DNA from: Actinokineospora sp. NBRC 105648
GTDB taxonomy: Bacteria; Actinomycetota; Actinomycetes; Mycobacteriales; Pseudonocardiaceae
Assembly: GCF_030269645.1 (NCBI RefSeq)
Contig: NZ_BSTR01000007.1
Location: 177,414-241,413 of the forward strand
Reading direction: 5' to 3'
Length of the DNA: 64,000 nucleotides
Positions 35,033-43,900 of the stretch are shown here, in pieces. The position numbers and the translations under genes were made by a program. Position 1 is the first letter of the stretch, and each line of letters begins with the position of its first letter. A model generated the notes under the pieces. That model had not been told where the DNA came from. It made no database searches and saw only the letters and a program-made list of their open reading frames with translations.

Positions 35033-35947
35033 ATGGACCACAGTGGGCCGGTGGAATCCGGAGTGGCGGTGTGGCGGACCCAGGGCTGGCGCGACCAGGC
35101 GGTGGGCTGGCTCGACGAGCGGCTCGCCGCGGCGGGTGCCCGGCGGGTCGGGCAGATCGAGGAGCCGCGGGTGCGGCCGTGGTCGACGGTGTTCGCCGCC
35201 CCGACCACGGCCGGACGCGTGTGGTTCAAGGCGATGGGACCGGACACGGCGTTCGAGGCCGGGCTCTACGAGGTGCTGCACCCGGTGGTCCCCGACCGCG
35301 TGCTGACCCCGATCGCCACCGACCGCGAGCGCGGCTGGATCGTGCTGCCCGACGGTGGCCCGACCCTGCCCGACGGGGCCGCGCTCCCGGATTTCCTTGC
35401 CAGGTACGGACAACTGCAGCGCGACCTCGCCCCGCACGTCGACGCGCTGCTCGCCGCGGGCGTCGCCGACATGCGCCCGGCGATCCTGCCCGCCCGCTTC
35501 GCCGAGGCCCTACGGCTCATCGACGGCGTGCCCGAGTCCATCGCCGCGCTGGCCCCCGAGGTGGCCGACTGGTGCGCCCGACTGGCCGCGTCCGCGGTCC
35601 CGGCGAGCATCGACCACAACGACCTACATGCGGGGAATGTCTTACCGGACGGCCGTTTCTACGACTGGGGCGACAGCGTCGTGGCCCACCCGTTCGCCTC
35701 CCTGCTGGTGCCGCTGAGCATGCTCCCCGAGGCCGCCAGGGCAGGTGCGGTCGACGCCTACCTGGAACCGTTCACCGACCTCGGCACCCGCGCCGAGCTG
35801 CGCGATGACCTCGAACTGGCCTGCCGCGTGGGGAAGATCGCCCGGGCCCTGGTGTGGCACCGGGCGGTGGCCGCGGCGCCGAGCGACTTCGCGGACGCGC
35901 CACTGGCCACCCTGGTTGCCTTGGCGAAACCGTCCTTTACCGACTGA
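35033..35947 (+). CDS. APH-type phosphotransferase
   Basis: A 304-residue kinase-fold enzyme. The catalytic loop is SIDHNDLHAGNVL (Asp and Asn) and the metal-binding DWG lies in YDWGDSVVAHPFASLL; the N-lobe Lys is near WFKAMGPD. It phosphorylates a small molecule, possibly the saccharopine-cluster product or an amino alcohol. A GTG further on (about 35051) is an alternative start. The ATG lies 22 bases after the LYS9-like stop. Confidence 0.8.
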   Translation: MDHSGPVESGVAVWRTQGWRDQAVGWLDERLAAAGARRVGQIEEPRVRPWSTVFAAPTTAGRVWFKAMGPDTAFEAGLYEVLHPVVPDRVLTPIATDRERGWIVLPDGGPTLPDGAALPDFLARYGQLQRDLAPHVDALLAAGVADMRPAILPARFAEALRLIDGVPESIAALAPEVADWCARLAASAVPASIDHNDLHAGNVLPDGRFYDWGDSVVAHPFASLLVPLSMLPEAARAGAVDAYLEPFTDLGTRAELRDDLELACRVGKIARALVWHRAVAAAPSDFADAPLATLVALAKPSFTD

Positions 35948-36035
35948 ACACCGGATATCCTCCGCCGCGGCGCTGCGGAACCGGGTCGGGGGTACGCACG
36001 TCTACCCGACGACTTCGACCCAGTAGGGGGCAGAC

Positions 36036-36998
36036 ATGGCGGACATCGAGTACCGGTTCGGCACCGGCGAGGCCGACCCGAACGTGCACCACGGCGCGGC
36101 CAACGTGGACGTCGACGGTGACGGCACCAACGACGCGATCGCCGTCGACTTCGACGGCGACGGCCGCTACGACGACCGGATGTGGGACTCCGACGGCGAC
36201 GGCGTCGCCGACACCGCGCTGCTGGACTACAACGACGACGGCGTCGCCGAGTCCGCCTACCGCGACCCCAGCGGCGAGGGCACCTGGAACGAGCACGGCC
36301 AGGGCGGCGCCGACTCGCTGCCGCCCGCGCACCCGACCACCGACGAGAACACCGACCACACCCAGGACGTCCCCGCCAACGCACCCGAGGACGGCGGCTT
36401 CGAGAACCAGCCCGTCGACGACAAGGCCACCACGGACGAGCCCCCCACCGAGGGCAAGGACGCCGACACCACCGGCACCGAAGGCAAGGACTCGGGTACC
36501 GAGGACACCAGTCCCGGCACCGAGGACACGAGCACCGCCGGTACCGAGGACACCAGCACGGGGACCGAGGACACGGGCACCGAGGGCAAGGACTCCGGCA
36601 CCGAGACCACCGAGACCGGCACCCACGAGTCCGGCACCGAGGACACCGGCGCGCACGACCCGAGCGACCCCAAGGACTCCGACTTCGAGGACACCTCCAC
36701 CACTGACGAGTCCCCCGACTCCGAGTACGAGGACACCCCGACCACCGACGAGGACACCGGGTCGACCGAGGACACCACCGGGCACGACGGCTCCCCGGTG
36801 GACGACGTCCCGATGGAGATCCCCACCGAGGAGGACCCCTTCGGCGACCACGACAGCGGCCACGGGGATCACCACGGGGGCCACGACGACCACGACAACG
36901 GGGACGTGTTCGACAACCTCACCCCCGAGGAGCCCGCCGACCCCGCCCTGTCCGAGTGGTACTCCGACCTGGACCACGGCGGCACCCCCACCTGCTGA
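36036..36998 (+). CDS. Acidic DxDxDG-repeat, disordered protein
   Basis: A 320-residue very acidic protein without a signal peptide. Residues about 27-80 hold four Ca-binding-like loops (DVDGDGTND, DFDGDGRYD, DSDGDGVAD, DYNDDGVAE), like thrombospondin type-3 or dockerin loops. Residues about 110-250 are a Gly-Thr-Glu-Asp tandem low-complexity region. A His/Asp-rich run near 270 (DHDSGHGDHHGGHDDHDN) could bind metal. The C-terminus has SEWYSDLDHGG, resembling a YxxxD secretion motif. GGGGG precedes the ATG. Function unknown; an ESX-exported or wall-associated Ca binder is a guess. Confidence 0.8.
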   Translation: MADIEYRFGTGEADPNVHHGAANVDVDGDGTNDAIAVDFDGDGRYDDRMWDSDGDGVADTALLDYNDDGVAESAYRDPSGEGTWNEHGQGGADSLPPAHPTTDENTDHTQDVPANAPEDGGFENQPVDDKATTDEPPTEGKDADTTGTEGKDSGTEDTSPGTEDTSTAGTEDTSTGTEDTGTEGKDSGTETTETGTHESGTEDTGAHDPSDPKDSDFEDTSTTDESPDSEYEDTPTTDEDTGSTEDTTGHDGSPVDDVPMEIPTEEDPFGDHDSGHGDHHGGHDDHDNGDVFDNLTPEEPADPALSEWYSDLDHGGTPTC

Positions 36999-37122
36999 CC
37001 CGACCAGCCCGTGCCATGGGCGACCATGGCACCGGCTGGTTCCCGGAGTGCCGAGTACCGGGACGCCGAGTACCGGTCAGGCGATCACGTTCGCGAAGAT
37101 CCGCGACCACACGGCGTGGACA

Positions 37123-37240
37123 ACGAGTCCCCCGGTCGCTCCAGCTCTACAGCGTCGACCCCAAGAACGTCACCGACGCCGTCACGATCACCGCCGCCGG
37201 CGGCCTCCCCGACCACCTGGACATGAACTTCGGCTGCCCG
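37123..37240 (+). pseudogene. Partial duplication of dus
   Basis: 118 bases matching 38201-38319 inside the intact dus gene, with about six substitutions and one deleted base. The copy encodes SVDPKNVTDAV and DHLDMNFGCP but nothing either side, so it is a fragment. About 750 bases, holding a toxin-antitoxin-like pair, separate it from dus. Just upstream are short direct repeats (GCCGAGTACCG twice). Confidence 0.85.
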
Positions 37241-37272
37241 ACGTCAACACCCTGACAACCTCACAGTCGGCG

Positions 37273-37581
37273 CTACGGGTGCGGGCCGACCGTCACGATC
37301 GTCAACTGGCCGTCGCGAGGTCCGTAGATCCACCAAATGCGCCACGCTGACGGGGTCTTGTTCTCGACGTAGGACTCCCACAACGGAGCACCCCCCGGAC
37401 CGGGGACTGATTGGTAGTTGTGTGAGTGCAGCCCGGGGTGTCTCGGCCCGACCTGTTCGAGCAGTCGAAGAGCCTTGCGCACCTTCTTCAACTTCGAAGC
37501 ATATTGCTGTTTGGCTCGCAGATCGTTGAGGACCTTGGCCGCCTCAGCTGCGTAGACGAGCTCGAAGGGTGGAGCACTCAC
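37273..37581 (-). CDS. RelE/ParE-like toxin candidate
   Basis: A 102-residue basic protein with a RelE/ParE-like layout: helix with AKVLNDLRAKQQYASKLKKV, then strands ending RIWWIYGPRDGQLTIVTVGP. It overlaps the upstream acidic gene by 4 bases (ATGA), the usual antitoxin-first arrangement. It would cleave ribosome-bound mRNA or poison gyrase; the catalytic set cannot be confirmed by eye. It sits between the dus fragment and dus. Confidence 0.68.
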   Translation of the reverse strand: MSAPPFELVYAAEAAKVLNDLRAKQQYASKLKKVRKALRLLEQVGPRHPGLHSHNYQSVPGPGGAPLWESYVENKTPSAWRIWWIYGPRDGQLTIVTVGPHP

Positions 37582-37874
37582 GCGTCGTCTTCGTCCTCGT
37601 CGTCTTCTGAGGTCACCCAGGACAGGGGGCGCACGTTGCCTTCAGCCGCGTCGGCAAGACCGCGAAACAACGAAGCTCGCAGTTCGTCGTCCTCCCAGAC
37701 GAGGAGTTCCCGCTTCGGGATACTCGCCAACGGCGTCAACAGGATGGCTCCGTCAGCATTCATCGAGACGGCGTAGCGATCGTCTTTGTGTGCACCTGCC
37801 TTGCCAATGGCGACCCGGCCGCGCTCGTCGGCCGTCACCTCGGCAACCGGCCTGAAATCATCGAGCATCGTCAT
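37578..37874 (-). CDS. Antitoxin candidate
   Basis: A 98-residue acidic protein. The N-terminus (VAEVTADERGRVAIGKAG) resembles an AbrB/SpoVT-type swapped hairpin; the C-terminus is a helix and an acidic tail (TSEDDEDEDDA), suited to neutralise the basic partner. It is transcribed first, with a 4-base overlap into the toxin gene. It should autorepress from its own promoter. Confidence 0.65.
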   Translation of the reverse strand: MTMLDDFRPVAEVTADERGRVAIGKAGAHKDDRYAVSMNADGAILLTPLASIPKRELLVWEDDELRASLFRGLADAAEGNVRPLSWVTSEDDEDEDDA

Positions 37875-37986
37875 GGCACACCCCCTTCACGCTCCAAACT
37901 ACCCCGGAGCGCCAAGTTGGGCAATACCCACATACCCACACGGGAATCGGACTGTGGCGCCGACCTGTCCGGCTAGCCTGGAGCCC

Positions 37987-39126
37987 GTGTCGTCCGCTGT
38001 CTCCTCCTTCAAGATCGGGCCGTACCCGGTCAACCCGCCCGTCGTGCTCGCGCCGATGGCCGGGATCACCAACGTGGCCTTCCGACAGCTCTGCCGGGAG
38101 TTCGGCAGCCCCACTTCGCTCTACGTCTGCGAGATGGTCACCGCCCGCGCCATCGTCGAACGGGACTCCAAGACCCTCGAGATGATGACCTTCGGCGACG
38201 ACGAGTCCCCCCGGTCGCTCCAGCTCTACAGCGTCGACCCCAAGAACGTCACCGACGCGGTCACGATCATCGCCGCCGAGGGGCTCGCCGACCACCTGGA
38301 CATGAACTTCGGCTGCCCCGTCCCCAAGGTCACCCGCAAGGGCGGCGGCGCGGCGCTGCCGTACAAGCGCAGGCTCTTCGCCGAGATCGTGCGGGCCGCT
38401 GTCCGGGCCGCCGAGCCCGCGGGCATCCCGGTCACCGTCAAGTTCCGCATCGGCATCGACGAGGACAATCACACCTACCTCGACGCCGGGCGGATCGCGG
38501 AGTCCGAGGGGGCCGTGGCGGTCGCCCTGCACGCGCGGACGGCCGCGCAGCGGTACTCCGGGCAGGCGGACTGGTCGCACATCGCGCGGCTCAAGGAAGC
38601 TGTCACCACCGTTCCCGTCCTGGGCAACGGTGACATCTTCGACGCCACCGACGCCATCAAGATGGTGGAGCAGACCGGCTGCGACGGTGTCGTCGTCGGG
38701 CGCGGCTGCCTGGGCAGGCCGTGGCTGTTCCGCGAGCTGCACGCCGCGTTCACCGGCCAGGAGATCCCCGCGGGGCCCTCGCTCGGCGAGGTCGCCGCCA
38801 TCCTGCACCGGCACGCCACCCTGCTCACCGCGCACATCGGCGAGGACAAGGGTGTCCGCGACCTGCGCAAGCACATGGCCTGGTACCTGCGCGGCTTCCC
38901 GATCGGGGCCGACATCCGCCGGTCGTTCGCCATGGTCAGCACGCTGACCGAGATCGAGGACCTGATCGCCCGGCTCGACCACGACGCCCCCTACCCGCCC
39001 GACGCCGAGGGGCCGCGCGGGCGGCAGGGGTCGCCCGGCCGGGTCGTGCTTCCCGAGGGCTGGCTGGACGACCCGGAGGACGCGGCCGTCCCGGAGGGCG
39101 CCGAACTCATGCACTCGGGGGGCTGA
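37987..39126 (+). CDS. dus: tRNA-dihydrouridine synthase
   Basis: A 379-residue FMN enzyme that reduces uridines in the tRNA D-loop. It has the N-terminal LAPMAGITNVAFRQLCREFG, the substrate loop MNFGCPVPKVTRKGGGAAL with its catalytic Cys, VKFRIGID, HARTAAQRYSG and the phosphate-binding VVVGRGCLGRPWLF. The DusB-like N-terminus is typical. The GTG start begins the fold directly. Its stop overlaps the next ATG (TGATG). Confidence 0.93.
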   Translation: MSSAVSSFKIGPYPVNPPVVLAPMAGITNVAFRQLCREFGSPTSLYVCEMVTARAIVERDSKTLEMMTFGDDESPRSLQLYSVDPKNVTDAVTIIAAEGLADHLDMNFGCPVPKVTRKGGGAALPYKRRLFAEIVRAAVRAAEPAGIPVTVKFRIGIDEDNHTYLDAGRIAESEGAVAVALHARTAAQRYSGQADWSHIARLKEAVTTVPVLGNGDIFDATDAIKMVEQTGCDGVVVGRGCLGRPWLFRELHAAFTGQEIPAGPSLGEVAAILHRHATLLTAHIGEDKGVRDLRKHMAWYLRGFPIGADIRRSFAMVSTLTEIEDLIARLDHDAPYPPDAEGPRGRQGSPGRVVLPEGWLDDPEDAAVPEGAELMHSGG

Positions 39127-39584
39127 TGCGCCGCGCACCGGCGGTCCTGCTCGCGGTCCTGGCCGCGTCGGGCTGCTCGACGACGATCACCGGCAGCGCC
39201 GTGCCGCGGGACGAGGGCGGCACCCCTGACCAGGAGCGTTCCGTGGTCAGCCGTTACTTCTCCGACCTGAACGAGGCGGGCGGCGAGGGCCCCACGGCCC
39301 AGCGCGAGTTCCTGCGGCGCACCCAGCACCCGGACTTCACTGACCGGCTCTGCAACCTCGGCGACCTCACCCTGCGCATCGAGCCCGCGCTGTCCACCCT
39401 CCGCCCCGACACGAAGTGGACGCCGGAGAACGCGAGCAAGCCCCCGCGCGGGGACGTGTTCGTGGTCGGGGTGTCCATCCGCATCCGGCGGGACACCGCG
39501 ACGCTGGCCGAGCAGATCGGCTCGCAGCGGGTCGTGGTGCTCGACGGCAAGGCCTACGGCTTCACCCCGTGCCCGACCAGCTGA
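39126..39584 (+). CDS. Lipoprotein, unknown function
   Basis: A 152-residue lipoprotein with signal MRRAPAVLLAVLAASGC (lipobox ASGC), then TTITGSAVPRD, a mycobacterial-like linker start. The mature domain has two Cys (RLCNLGD and FTPCPTS) and a beta-rich end (RVVVLDGKAYGFTPC). The layout resembles small NTF2-like or DUF3558-class lipoproteins of actinobacteria. It is coupled to dus by TGATG, which is likely only a transcriptional link. Confidence 0.75.
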   Translation: MRRAPAVLLAVLAASGCSTTITGSAVPRDEGGTPDQERSVVSRYFSDLNEAGGEGPTAQREFLRRTQHPDFTDRLCNLGDLTLRIEPALSTLRPDTKWTPENASKPPRGDVFVVGVSIRIRRDTATLAEQIGSQRVVVLDGKAYGFTPCPTS

Positions 39585-39757
39585 CGCCGAACGGGTGAGC
39601 CCAAACGAGCGCGGAGGGCTACTGGCCTGCGGATCCATCACCGGTATGGAGCAGTGTGGGGTCCACCAGTAGGGGGAATTCCTGCGTCCATGCGTCCCGG
39701 TCGCTCAAGGGTCACGTCATTCCGGACGACACACACGTACGTAGGGAGGTGACCGCG

Positions 39758-40681
39758 GTGGCCGTTCTGGGACGAGGTGTCGCCAAGCCCGAGCCCGACC
39801 AGCGGGATAGCCCGTGGCGGGACCACCGGGTCAGCGAACCCACCATTCCGCTGCGCCACCCCGCGATCGCCGAGCGCGCCGAGAACCCCGACGAACCCCC
39901 CGCCGACGCGGCGAACCTGGTCAGCCTGCACGAGTCCATCGCCGCCCTGCTCGCCTCGCGCGGTCAGTACCGGCAGGCCTACCAGCACCTGCGCAGCGCG
40001 CTCGACCTGATGTCCGAGCTCAGCGAGCCGCCGCAGATCCCCGAGCAGTTCCGCCGCGAGGTCGACCGGCTGCGCCGCGAGCACGCCGAGGCCCACGAGC
40101 AGAGCATCCGGGACAGCCTGACCGCCAGCTACAACCGCCGCTACCTCGACCAGCGGCTGGTCGACCTGGTCGCCGAGCAGGGCCGGGCCGACGGGCTGGC
40201 CGTGGCGCTGGTCGACCTGGACTGGTTCAAGCAGGTCAACGACACCTTCGGCCACCTGGTCGGCGACCGCGTGCTGCAGCGCGTGGTCGAGCTGCTGCAG
40301 CAGGGCCTGCCCGAGAACGGCTTCTGCGCTCGCTACGGCGGCGAGGAGTTCGTGCTCGTGTTCCCCGGGGTCGACCGCTCCGCCGCCGTCGCGCTCGCCG
40401 AGGCGGCACGCGCGCGCGTGGAGGGATTCGCGTGGTCGAGTCTGGTGCTCGGGCTGCGCGTGACGGTCAGCATCGGCCTGGCCCACGAACCCGCCATCCG
40501 AGTGGCGGACAACACACCGGCTGCTCCGGAGCGTCAGCTGCGCGAGGCGGACGCCTTGCTCTACACGGCGAAGCAGTCCGGTCGCAACGCTGTCGCATAC
40601 CTGCTCGACGGCAAGGCTCACCTGGCCGGGGCCGCCGCCGGTCGACGCGCGGTGAGCGCACCGCGGGCGTCAGCGCGGTAA
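39758..40681 (+). CDS. Diguanylate cyclase (GGDEF)
   Basis: A 307-residue protein. A helical N-terminal part with TPR-like character (about 50-115, SIAALLASRGQYRQAYQHLR) is followed by a GGDEF domain with SYNRRYLDQRL, DLDWFKQVNDTFGHLVGD and the active site RYGGEEFVLVFPG. It should make cyclic-di-GMP from GTP. No RxxD inhibitory site precedes GGEEF, so product inhibition is probably absent. The GTG is placed 8 bases after AGGGAGG; an overlapping GTG at 39749 is less likely. Confidence 0.87.
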   Translation: MAVLGRGVAKPEPDQRDSPWRDHRVSEPTIPLRHPAIAERAENPDEPPADAANLVSLHESIAALLASRGQYRQAYQHLRSALDLMSELSEPPQIPEQFRREVDRLRREHAEAHEQSIRDSLTASYNRRYLDQRLVDLVAEQGRADGLAVALVDLDWFKQVNDTFGHLVGDRVLQRVVELLQQGLPENGFCARYGGEEFVLVFPGVDRSAAVALAEAARARVEGFAWSSLVLGLRVTVSIGLAHEPAIRVADNTPAAPERQLREADALLYTAKQSGRNAVAYLLDGKAHLAGAAAGRRAVSAPRASAR

Positions 40682-40900
40682 CGAGATCATCCGGGCAGCG
40701 ATAGCCCAGTTGGGCTAGAGCTATCGGAAGAATTTCGTACTGATAGTGAACAAACTTCGGACTGCCGTCGTCACGGGGGACAGCCATCCGTACTATCGCA
40801 CCCGCAGCGTGACACGATCGGGTAAGCAACCGAGCGCGGCACAGCAACGTGTTGATAACCAACTGACAACGGTTCGCGCAGTACCGCGGAAGGAGCACGG

Positions 40901-43900
40901 GTGCCCGACGACTACGACCGCGAACCGGGCTCCCCCTCAGGCGGCAAGCGCCGCGCCCCGGACCCCACCGAGCAGCCGCGCCGCCGACGCCGCTCGATGG
41001 AGGGGGCGGGCGGGGTCAGCGTCTCGGACCTCGTCGAGCGGCACACCGGGTCGAAGACGAACCTCACCCCGGTGCAGCCGGTCCCCGAGCCGGAAGAGAT
41101 ACCGAGACACCAGGCCCCCGGCGGACACCAGGCCCCAGCCCCCACCGGCAGGCGCGCGGCGCCGGAGACAGGCCCACCCCGACACGACGACGCAGGCTCG
41201 CAGCCCCGGGCTCGCCGCGCCGCCCCAGATTCTCCTGGCCGCACGGATTCCCCTGGTCGCACTGAGGTCCCCGGTCGCTCGGGGGCGCCTGGCCACGCAG
41301 AACTCCCTGATCAGGCAGAACTCCCTGGTCGCCCCGAACCCACTGGCCGCCGAGCCGCCCCGGACGAGCCCCGCTCCCGCCGCGCCGCGCCAGAACCCAG
41401 CGGTCGCCGAGCCGCCCCGGACCCCGAGCCCCAGAGCCGCCCCGCAGGTGGGCATCGCGCCGCGGACCCGATCGAGCAGGCGGACGGTCCCTACGCCGGA
41501 AGTGGCCCCGAGCCCGTTGGTGGATACCGCGCCGGGGACCCGCCCGTCGGTCCCCGCCCTGGAGACTTCGACCGACCGGCAGCGGGCAGGCGCAGCGGAA
41601 ACAGCCCTGAGCCGACAAGCGGCAGGCGCGCCCGGACCCCCGAGCCCGCCGGTGACTACCGCGCCGGAAACGCGGGCATCCCCGCGAACCTCCCGCGCGT
41701 CGACAACGCCGCCGCGCCCATCGGCCAGCCGGTCGGCGACGCCGCCGAACTCGCGGGCCGCCGGGTACCCACCGGTCGTCGCCGGGCACCGGAACCGCCC
41801 GTCGACACTGCTCCAGCCATCAACGACGCCCCCTCAGGCCACGCCAGGCGTTCCCGCGCCGACGTCAGCCCACCGGCGAACCCGCTGGACACGTTCGGTG
41901 ACCGGCCGCAACCGGGCCCCCGCCGGGCTCTCGACGACAGCCGCGGCCAAGCCCCGCAGGCAGAGCAGGTTCCCAGCCGCCCGGCACCGACGTCGCTCGG
42001 CGCCGCGTTCGGTGCGCGCCGCGGCGCGGGTGCGGACAGCGAGCCCGTCCAGCCCCCGCCCGCTCCGCCCCAGCCAGTCGCGCCGGTCCAGACACCGCCG
42101 GTCAGCCCGCCGGAGTCACGCCGGACGCGGACGTCCACGCACTCGGTGCCCGCCGACATCCTGGCGCGCTCCACGGGCCAGCCCGCGGAGCGACCCGCGC
42201 CAGCAGTCGCCGAGGACGCCCTGCCGAAGTCGGTGGCCGACTTGCTCGGCAACGCCCCGGTGGGCAAGCGGGCCAAGAAGGAGACGTTCGCCGAGTCCGC
42301 CGCCCGCGGCCGGGCCGACGCCCAGCGCTCGCTCCCCGGCAACCCGACGCCGCCGCCCGCCCGGCACCTCACCGCCGACGAGCCGCCCGCGGGCCCGCTG
42401 CACCCGCCGGGCACCCCGGAGTTCCCGTACGGCGAGGGCGCTCCCGCCCCCCTCCGCCCGCCGGCCGGCGAGGAGCGCCCCCAGGCGCCCGGCCGCGGTC
42501 CTGTGCTCCCGAACAGGCGCCCCCAGCCGTCGAACAACGCCCCGTTCGCGCTGCCCGCCCCGTTCGCCGATGAGCAGTCCGCCGATCACCCTCGCGGCCG
42601 CACCCCGTTCCCCAACGACGACGCCTTCGGCGGACCCGCGGTCCAACGGCCCCGCGCGGCCCAGCCCGACGAGCCCCCGTTCGGCGAACACCCGCAGCCA
42701 TCCGGGCGCGCGCCGCACCCCGGCCAGCGCCCTCGAGGACCGCAGCCCAACGACGAGGCGCCCTTCGGACAGCCGCCCGCAGGCCGGGCACCCCAGCCCG
42801 GCCCACGGCCGCGGGGTCCACTGCCCCGCGACGACGAGTCCGCGTTCGGCGAGCAGCCGCAACCCTCCGGTCGCCAGCCGCACCCGGGTCAGCGGCCCCG
42901 CCCGCTCACCGACGACGAACCCCCGTTCGTGCCTTCCGGTCGAGGCCAACGCCCTCCCGGCCGCGGTCCGCTGCCCGACGAACTCCCTTTCGGGCAACAC
43001 CCGCAGCCCTCCGGTCGCGCGCCGCACCCGGGCCAGCGCCCCCCGGCACCTGACGAACCTCCCTTCGGGGAACACCCGCAACCCTCGGGTCGCGCGCCCC
43101 ACCCCGGCCAACGCCCCCAGGGCCGCCCGCCGATGCCCCCCGTGGACGAGCGGCAAGGCGGGCAGTCTTCCGGCCAGTTCCCAGTGCACGGCAGGCAACC
43201 GCACCGTGCGGACCAGGGGTCCGGGCGCCAGTCCGGTGAACGCCCCGTGCCGCCCCCGGACGGTCCTGGCCAGCGCAACGGCAGGCCCCCGGGCCTCACC
43301 GGCCAGTACCCGACCCCGGGCGAACGCCCCGCGGCAGTCGACCCGACCGACTTCACCGGCCAACGCCCGCTCCCGCGCGAGCAGGCACCCGGCCCGGCAG
43401 AGGGCTTCACCGGCCAGCGCCCCATTCCGGGCGAGCAGTCGCAACGCCCGGACTTCACCGGACAGCGACCGATCCCGGGCGAGCAGTCCCAGCGCCCGGA
43501 CTTCACGGGTCAGCGCCCGGTCCCCGGTGAGCAGTCCCACCGCCCGGATCACCCCGGTCAACGCCCCGTCCCCGGTGAGCAGTCGCAACGCCCGGACTTC
43601 ACCGGACAGCGACCGATCCCGGGCGAGCAGTCCCAGCGGCCGGACTTCACCGGGCAGCGACCCGTTCCCGGCGAGCAGTTCGCGGGCCAAGCCGATCCCG
43701 GCCCCGCCGGTCAGCGCCCCGCGTTCCCCGGGCAGCGCGGCCACACCGGTGAACGCCCCGTTCCCGGCGATCCCGCGCAGCGGACCGGTCAGCGGCCGAT
43801 CCCCGGCGACTCGGCGGAGCAGGGCCACCGCGACCCGAACGGCAAGCCGGGCATCCCGCGCCAGATCCCGCCCGGCCAGTCGTCCATGCCGCCGCACCCG

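Noticed and set aside
35937..36977. 346-codon minus-strand frame with Val/Gly repeats
   Set aside because: It mirrors the Asp/Thr/Glu repeat of the plus-strand protein; no start signal and no fold.
42680..43680. CRISPR-like regular repeats
   Set aside because: The repeats are in-frame 16- to 20-codon units of one protein without unique spacers, and no cas genes are near.
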